Assembly (NCBI GenBank): GCA_964427415.1
Contig: CAYRUH010000003.1
Coordinates: 62,001 to 126,000, forward strand
From: Lentisalinibacter sp964427415
Lineage (GTDB): Bacteria > Pseudomonadota > Gammaproteobacteria > Steroidobacterales > Woeseiaceae
Reading direction: 5' to 3'
Length of the DNA stretch: 64,000 bases
The notes under the pieces are model-generated. The model was not told where the DNA came from. It saw nothing but the letters and a program-made list of their open reading frames with translations, and made no database searches. Below, in pieces: positions 59,705-64,000 of the stretch. Position 1 is the first letter of the stretch; each line of letters begins with the position of its first letter. Both the position numbers and the translations under genes were made by a program.

Positions 59705-59806
59705 ATGATGCTGGCCCTGGCGCAACCGCACCCTTGCGTCAACGTTTCCCTGGATCTCGCCGAGCGCTTACACTCGGCGCCGGCCACGCCCAGTCCACAG
59801 GAATAG
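59705..59806 (+). CDS. Possible 33-aa leader-type ORF before the hydrolase gene
   Basis: MMLALAQPHPCVNVSLDLAE and 13 further residues; an AAGGAG site is seven bases upstream of ATG 59705 and the ORF ends one base before the next ATG. The hydrolase gene itself has no clear ribosome site, so the small ORF may couple its translation. No family is recognised, and it could be a chance ORF. Confidence 0.3.
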   Translation: MMLALAQPHPCVNVSLDLAERLHSAPATPSPQE

Positions 59807-59807
59807 C

Positions 59808-60692
59808 ATGCCTGACCGTTACCGCCCGAGAGTCCCGCGTTACGCGGCCCGTCACGAGATCCGCGGGGTAACCTACCACGTGAATCTGTGGGGCGATCGG
59901 GAAGCGCCGCTGCTCTTGCTGCTGCACGGCTGGGGCGACGCCGGCTCCACCTTCCAGTTCGTGGTCGACGCACTGCAGCACGACTGGTTCGTCGTCGCGC
60001 CGGACTGGCGCGGTTTCGGCAAGTCCCGGCACCGCACCTACGGCTACTGGTTCCCCGACTACCTGGCGGACCTGGACGAGCTGCTGGCCATCTACAGCCC
60101 GGACGAGCCCGCCCGCGTGGTCGGCCACAGTATGGGCGGGAACATTCTCTCCCTGTACGGCGGCGTGATGCCGGAGCGGGTCGCGAAGCTGGTGAATATC
60201 GAGGGTTTCGGCCTGCACAACGGCGATCCGGCGGACGCGCCGAAGCGCTATCGGGAGTGGATCGAGGATCAGCGCCGCAACAAGGGCTATTCCCGTTACG
60301 ACCGCTTCGAGGAGCTGGCGGAGCGAGTCCGGAAGCGCAGCCCCACCCTGGCCGACGACCGGGCCCTGTTCGTGGCGGAGCGCTGGGCCGAGGTCGACGA
60401 GGACGGCAAGGTCACGCTGAGGGCCGATCCGGCCCACAAGTTGCGCAACCCCGTCCTGTACCGGCGCGCCGAGGCCGAGGCGTGCTGGCATGCCGTGACC
60501 GCGCCGGTGCTGTTCGTGATCGGCGGCAATACGAATTTCAGCGCGCCGGATATGCGCTGGGTGGACGCAGACAATGCCTTCGGCGCTTTCCCGCGGCTCA
60601 CCAAGCGCATCATCCCGGGTGCCGGGCACATGGTGCATTTCGAGCAGCCGGAGGCACTCGCCACCGCCATCGAGGAGTTCCTGCTCGACTGA
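59808..60692 (+). CDS. Alpha/beta hydrolase
   Basis: A 294-aa hydrolase with a complete triad: oxyanion segment LLLLLHGWGDAGSTFQFVVD, nucleophile Ser in RVVGHSMGGNILSLYGGVMP, acid Asp in the region around NTNFSAPDMRWVDA, and His in IPGAGHMVHFEQPEALA. The layout resembles epoxide/ester hydrolases with a lid of about 80 residues after the nucleophile. Substrate unknown. Confidence 0.87.
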   Translation: MPDRYRPRVPRYAARHEIRGVTYHVNLWGDREAPLLLLLHGWGDAGSTFQFVVDALQHDWFVVAPDWRGFGKSRHRTYGYWFPDYLADLDELLAIYSPDEPARVVGHSMGGNILSLYGGVMPERVAKLVNIEGFGLHNGDPADAPKRYREWIEDQRRNKGYSRYDRFEELAERVRKRSPTLADDRALFVAERWAEVDEDGKVTLRADPAHKLRNPVLYRRAEAEACWHAVTAPVLFVIGGNTNFSAPDMRWVDADNAFGAFPRLTKRIIPGAGHMVHFEQPEALATAIEEFLLD

Positions 60693-60723
60693 GACGACGC
60701 TCGACAGCTGGTGATCCATCCAC

Positions 60724-60743
60724 TACTGTACGCCAATACAGTG
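60724..60743. promoter_or_regulatory. LexA (SOS) box upstream of the helicase
   Basis: TACTGTA-CGCCAA-TACAGTG contains CTGT-n8-ACAG with the classic TA/TA flanks and differs from the E. coli consensus mainly in the spacer. It is about 100 bases before the helicase ATG. E. coli uvrD is LexA-regulated, so function and site agree. Confidence 0.7.
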
Positions 60744-60840
60744 GTGAGCCAGCGATTCGTGGCCTATCCGTGCAGAATCCGCGGACCGACGGGTCCGGCC
60801 GACTGGACTGGCCGAAGAATCTGTACGATTAACTCTTGTG

Positions 60841-62964
60841 ATGAAAGATTCGGTTGCAGAAAACCAGTCACCGGCGGGCGCCGCGGCGGCGACGCCCGAG
60901 CATCTGGCCCGCCTGAATCCCGCCCAACGGGAGGCGGCGGTGTGGGGTGAGCGCGGGGCGGGCGGCGGTTTCCGCGCCGGTCCCTTGCTGGTTATCGCCG
61001 GCGCCGGCACCGGCAAGACGATGACGCTGGCACACCGGGTGGCCAATCTGGTGATCGAGGGGGTGGATCCCGACCGCATCCTGCTGCTGACCTTCACCCG
61101 GCGGGCGGCGGAGGAGATGCTGCGCCGGGCGCGGGCCATCGTGCGCCGCTCGCTCAAGCTCTCGGAGGACTCCCGGGCCGTGCGCTTCGCCTGGTCGGGC
61201 ACCTTCCACTCCGTCGCCAACCGGCTGCTGCGCCACTATGCGCGCAACGTCGGGCTCGACCCTGCGTTCTCGGTGCTGGATCGCGGCGACGCGGCGGACC
61301 TGATGGACCTGGTGCGCCACGAGCTCGGCCTCAGCGCCAGGGCACGGCGCTTCCCGAAGAAAGACACCTGCCTCGCCATCTATTCCCGCTGCGTCAATGC
61401 CCGGGAGGACATCGGCGACTGCCTGCGTACGTCCTATCCCTGGTGCGGCGACTGGGAGCAGGAGCTGCGGGAACTTTTCCGCCGTTACGTCGAGACCAAG
61501 CAGCAGCATCAGGCGCTGGACTATGACGACCTGCTGCTCTACTGGTATCACCTGGTGTCGGATCCGCAGCTGGCGGCGGCCATCGGCGGGCGCTTCGATC
61601 ACGTGCTGGTCGACGAGTACCAGGACACCAACGTGCTGCAGGCGGAGATCCTGCACGCCATCAAGCCCGGCGGCGACGGCGTCACGGTGGTGGGCGACGA
61701 TGCCCAGTCCATCTATTCTTTCCGCGCCGCCGAGGTGGAGAACATCCTCACGTTCCCGGAGCGCTACGCGCCGCCGGCACGGGTGGTCACGCTGGAGCGC
61801 AACTACCGCTCGCTGCAGCCGATACTGGATGCTGCCAACGCGCTCATCGCCGAGGGCGAGGCCCGGTACGACAAGCAGCTCTGGTCGGAGCGGAGCTCCG
61901 GGCGGCGCCCGTGCTACGTGACCGTGGAAGACGTCGACGCGGAGACCGACTACGTGGTCGGCCAGGTGCTGACGAACCGGGAGGCGGGCCTCGAGCTGAA
62001 GCAGCAGGCCGTGCTGTTCCGCGGCGCGCATTCCAGTGATCGCCTCGAGCTGGAGCTGGTCCGCCGCAACATCCCGTACGTGAAGTACGGCGGCCTGAAG
62101 TTCCTGGAATCCGCCCACATCAAGGACATGCTCGCGGTGCTGAAGTGGGCCGATAACCCGAAGAACCGGGTCGCGGCCTTCCGGGTGCTGAAGCTGCTGG
62201 AGGGGATGGGGCCGGCGCACGCCGGGCGCTGCTACGAGTACGTGGCGGCGGCGGATTACTCGCTGGCCGCGCTGTCCGCATTCCGCCCGCCGGCCGCCGC
62301 CCGGGAAGACTGGCCGGCGCTGGCCGCCCTGATGCGCTCGCTGGCCGGCCAGCCGGCGGCCGGCGCCTGGCAGACGCAGGTGGCGGAGGTGCGGCGCTGG
62401 TACCAGCCGCACCTGGAGCGGCTGTACGACGCCGCCGAGCCCCGTGCGGCGGATCTGGAGCAGCTGGAGCGGATCGCCGGCAAATACACCGCCCGGGAGC
62501 GGTTCCTGTCGGAGCTCACGCTGGACCCGCCCCAGTCCACCGGCGATCTGTCCGGGGACCCGCTGCTGGACGAGGACTACCTGATCCTGTCGACCGTGCA
62601 CTCGGCCAAGGGCCAGGAGTGGGACTCGGTGTTCATTCTCAACGTCTCCGACGGCAGCTTCCCCTCCGAATTCTCCACAGCGAGCCCGGAGCTGATCGAG
62701 GAGGAGCGCCGGCTGCTGTACGTGGCCATGACCCGGGCGAAGCGGGATCTGCACCTGATCGCGCCGCTGCGCTATCACGTGACCCAGCAGCACCGCCACG
62801 GCGACCGCCACGTCTACGGCGCGCGCAGCCGCTTTCTCACCGAGCGGGTCCTCGGCGCGTTGGAACCCGTGTTCCATGCCGTCCCCGGCACCGGCGACGG
62901 CGGCGGCCTCGGCGTCAGCGAGCGGCGCATCGACGTGGCCGGCAGGCTGCGCGGCATGTGGTGA
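60841..62964 (+). CDS. UvrD/Rep-type DNA helicase (superfamily 1)
   Basis: A 708-aa SF1A helicase. Walker A LLVIAGAGTGKTMTLAHRVA, motif Ia LLLTFTRRAAEEML, motif II VLVDEYQDTN, motif III VTVVGDDAQSIYSFRAAE, motif IV LERNYRS, motif V TVHSAKGQEWDSVFILNV and motif VI LLYVAMTRAKRDLHLI are all present. It is a UvrD/PcrA-type, slightly short of UvrD (720 aa). A LexA box upstream suggests induction by DNA damage. ATG 60841 is chosen; GTG 60838 is adjacent. Confidence 0.92.
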   Translation: MKDSVAENQSPAGAAAATPEHLARLNPAQREAAVWGERGAGGGFRAGPLLVIAGAGTGKTMTLAHRVANLVIEGVDPDRILLLTFTRRAAEEMLRRARAIVRRSLKLSEDSRAVRFAWSGTFHSVANRLLRHYARNVGLDPAFSVLDRGDAADLMDLVRHELGLSARARRFPKKDTCLAIYSRCVNAREDIGDCLRTSYPWCGDWEQELRELFRRYVETKQQHQALDYDDLLLYWYHLVSDPQLAAAIGGRFDHVLVDEYQDTNVLQAEILHAIKPGGDGVTVVGDDAQSIYSFRAAEVENILTFPERYAPPARVVTLERNYRSLQPILDAANALIAEGEARYDKQLWSERSSGRRPCYVTVEDVDAETDYVVGQVLTNREAGLELKQQAVLFRGAHSSDRLELELVRRNIPYVKYGGLKFLESAHIKDMLAVLKWADNPKNRVAAFRVLKLLEGMGPAHAGRCYEYVAAADYSLAALSAFRPPAAAREDWPALAALMRSLAGQPAAGAWQTQVAEVRRWYQPHLERLYDAAEPRAADLEQLERIAGKYTARERFLSELTLDPPQSTGDLSGDPLLDEDYLILSTVHSAKGQEWDSVFILNVSDGSFPSEFSTASPELIEEERRLLYVAMTRAKRDLHLIAPLRYHVTQQHRHGDRHVYGARSRFLTERVLGALEPVFHAVPGTGDGGGLGVSERRIDVAGRLRGMW

Positions 62965-63050
62965 TGAGCGCCTGCCGGCGCCTGCGTACGTGACGCTCGC
63001 TGGTAGACTAGTAGCGAATTTGAAACCGGACGACCCGGGGGAGTTCAGCC

Positions 63051-64000
63051 ATGCGCCGGAACCGATTCTTCTTCCTTGCACTCACCGCTTTCCTGCCCGC
63101 CCTTGCGAGCGCCGATCTCGCCGAGACACTGAAGCAGCAGTCCCAGGCCGTCGAGCCCCGGGTGATCGAGTGGCGACGTCATTTCCACGAGCATCCGGAG
63201 CTGAGCAACCGGGAGTTCCGGACGGCGGAGAAGGTCGCCGAGGAACTCCGCGCCATGGGGCTCGAGGTGCAGACCGGCATCGCCCATACCGGCGTGGTGG
63301 CGCACCTGGAGGGCGGCCGTACGGGGCCGCTGGTGGCGCTGCGCGCGGATATGGACGCGCTCCCGGTCAGCGAGCGCGTGGACCTGCCTTTCGCCTCGCA
63401 GGCGAAGGGCACCTACCGGGGCAGGGAGGTGGGTGTCATGCACGCCTGCGGCCACGATACGCACATGGCCATGTTGCTCGGAGCCGCCCGGGCGCTGACG
63501 GCGGTGCGCGACGAGCTGCCCGGCTCCGTGATGTTCATCTTCCAGCCGGCCGAGGAGGGTGCGCCCGAGGGTGAAGAAGGCGGTGCCGAGCTGATGCTGA
63601 AAGAAGGCCTCTTCGACGAGCGCATGCCGGAGGCCGTCTTCGGCCTGCACGTCAGCTCCATGCTGCCGGCGGGCATGGTCGGCTACCGGGCCGGACCGGC
63701 CATGGCGAGCGCGGACCGCTTCGAGATCGTCGTGCGCGGGCGCCAGACCCACGGCTCGCGCCCCTGGGGTGGCGTCGACCCCATCGTCGTCGCCTCGCAG
63801 ATCGTCATGGCAGCCCAGAGCATCGTCAGCCGCCAGGTGGATATCACCGCGGCGCCGGCGGTGCTCTCCTTCGGTGTGATCGAGGGCGGAATTCGCAACA
63901 ACATCATTCCCGACGAAGTGACGCTGATCGGTACCATCCGCAATTTCGACATGGACATCCGCAAATCCATCCATGAGAAGCTGGAGCGTACCGCGCGGCT
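63051..64000 (+). CDS. M20-family amidohydrolase, exported (partial, runs off the window)
   Basis: Open to the end of the window. Begins with a signal peptide (RRNRFFFLALTAFLPALASA), then the M20D amidohydrolase pattern: EWRRHFHEHPELSNREFRTA, LRADMDALPVSE, MHACGHDTHMAMLLGAARAL and FIFQPAEEGAPEGEEGGAE. The Cys/His/Asp/Glu residues belong to the dinuclear metal site. Relatives cleave N-acyl amino acids or hippurate. The signal peptide places this one outside the cytoplasm. GGGGGAG lies before ATG 63051. Confidence 0.9.
   Translation, partial: MRRNRFFFLALTAFLPALASADLAETLKQQSQAVEPRVIEWRRHFHEHPELSNREFRTAEKVAEELRAMGLEVQTGIAHTGVVAHLEGGRTGPLVALRADMDALPVSERVDLPFASQAKGTYRGREVGVMHACGHDTHMAMLLGAARALTAVRDELPGSVMFIFQPAEEGAPEGEEGGAELMLKEGLFDERMPEAVFGLHVSSMLPAGMVGYRAGPAMASADRFEIVVRGRQTHGSRPWGGVDPIVVASQIVMAAQSIVSRQVDITAAPAVLSFGVIEGGIRNNIIPDEVTLIGTIRNFDMDIRKSIHEKLERTAR

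Noticed and set aside
1..64000. CRISPR array, phage or plasmid genes, transposase
   Set aside because: No regularly spaced repeats, integrase, transposase, toxin or replication-initiation gene was seen; the window looks like ordinary chromosome.

Overview
The window is GC-rich, densely coded DNA from a proteobacterium, most likely a gammaproteobacterium. The evidence is a pspF/pspABC stress locus with a sigma-54 promoter, GspA/GspB type II secretion accessory proteins, a proteobacterial-type GshA, NudC, PurT, an FadE-like acyl-CoA dehydrogenase, an E. coli-like YadG/YadH exporter and a LexA-type SOS box. No rRNA, tRNA, CRISPR array, phage or insertion sequence was seen. Three runs of exactly 100 N (3697-3796, 5684-5783, 26837-26936) are scaffold gaps. 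The first two are flanked by identical 55-base copies, as expected from unmerged contig ends, so this is probably a draft or metagenome-assembled genome.

Layout. 1-4079: leftward arginine operon argR-argG-(unknown P-loop protein)-argC-(next gene), every junction a 4-base overlap. 4235-9265: esterase, TANGO2-like protein, nudC, an RraA-family protein, a divergent FlhC-like/FlhD-like regulator pair and a DNA glycosylase. 9286-11736: yadGH exporter and an SRAP protein. 11728-17310: leftward gspA-gspB-(DAK2-DegV fusion)-(Cys/Met PLP enzyme). 17390-18724: dinB and a 147-base nested palindrome. 18738-26120: an almost complete mevalonate-to-farnesyl diphosphate gene set (ispA, mvaD, phosphomevalonate kinase, a fused HMG-CoA reductase-mevalonate kinase, idi, mvaS). 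26303-31606: DUF4286-DUF3667 membrane protein, fadE, mdh. 31667-35574: ECF sigma/anti-sigma pair, then a GntR-controlled ABC exporter. 35605-40539: purT and the psp locus with two pspC copies. 40575-52274: c-di-GMP enzyme, a membrane-anchored response regulator, bactofilin, gshA, a secreted metalloprotease with a GlyGly-CTERM-like tail, and two unrecognised paralogous membrane proteins. 52261-64000: redox enzymes, an SLC13 transporter, a KAS III enzyme, two hydrolases and an SOS-box-preceded UvrD-like helicase.

How it fits together. The mevalonate cluster would take acetoacetyl-CoA plus acetyl-CoA through HMG-CoA, mevalonate and its phosphates to IPP/DMAPP, and then FPP; only acetoacetyl-CoA thiolase is absent here. 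The arginine operon carries its own repressor gene first. The most unusual items are the HMG-CoA reductase-mevalonate kinase fusion, the unassigned P-loop enzyme locked into the arginine operon, the divergent FlhDC-like pair with no flagellar genes nearby, the fused FakA-FakB-like protein, the receiver domain tethered to the membrane, and the nested palindrome upstream of dinB. Function calls come from reading motifs by eye; no database search was run.
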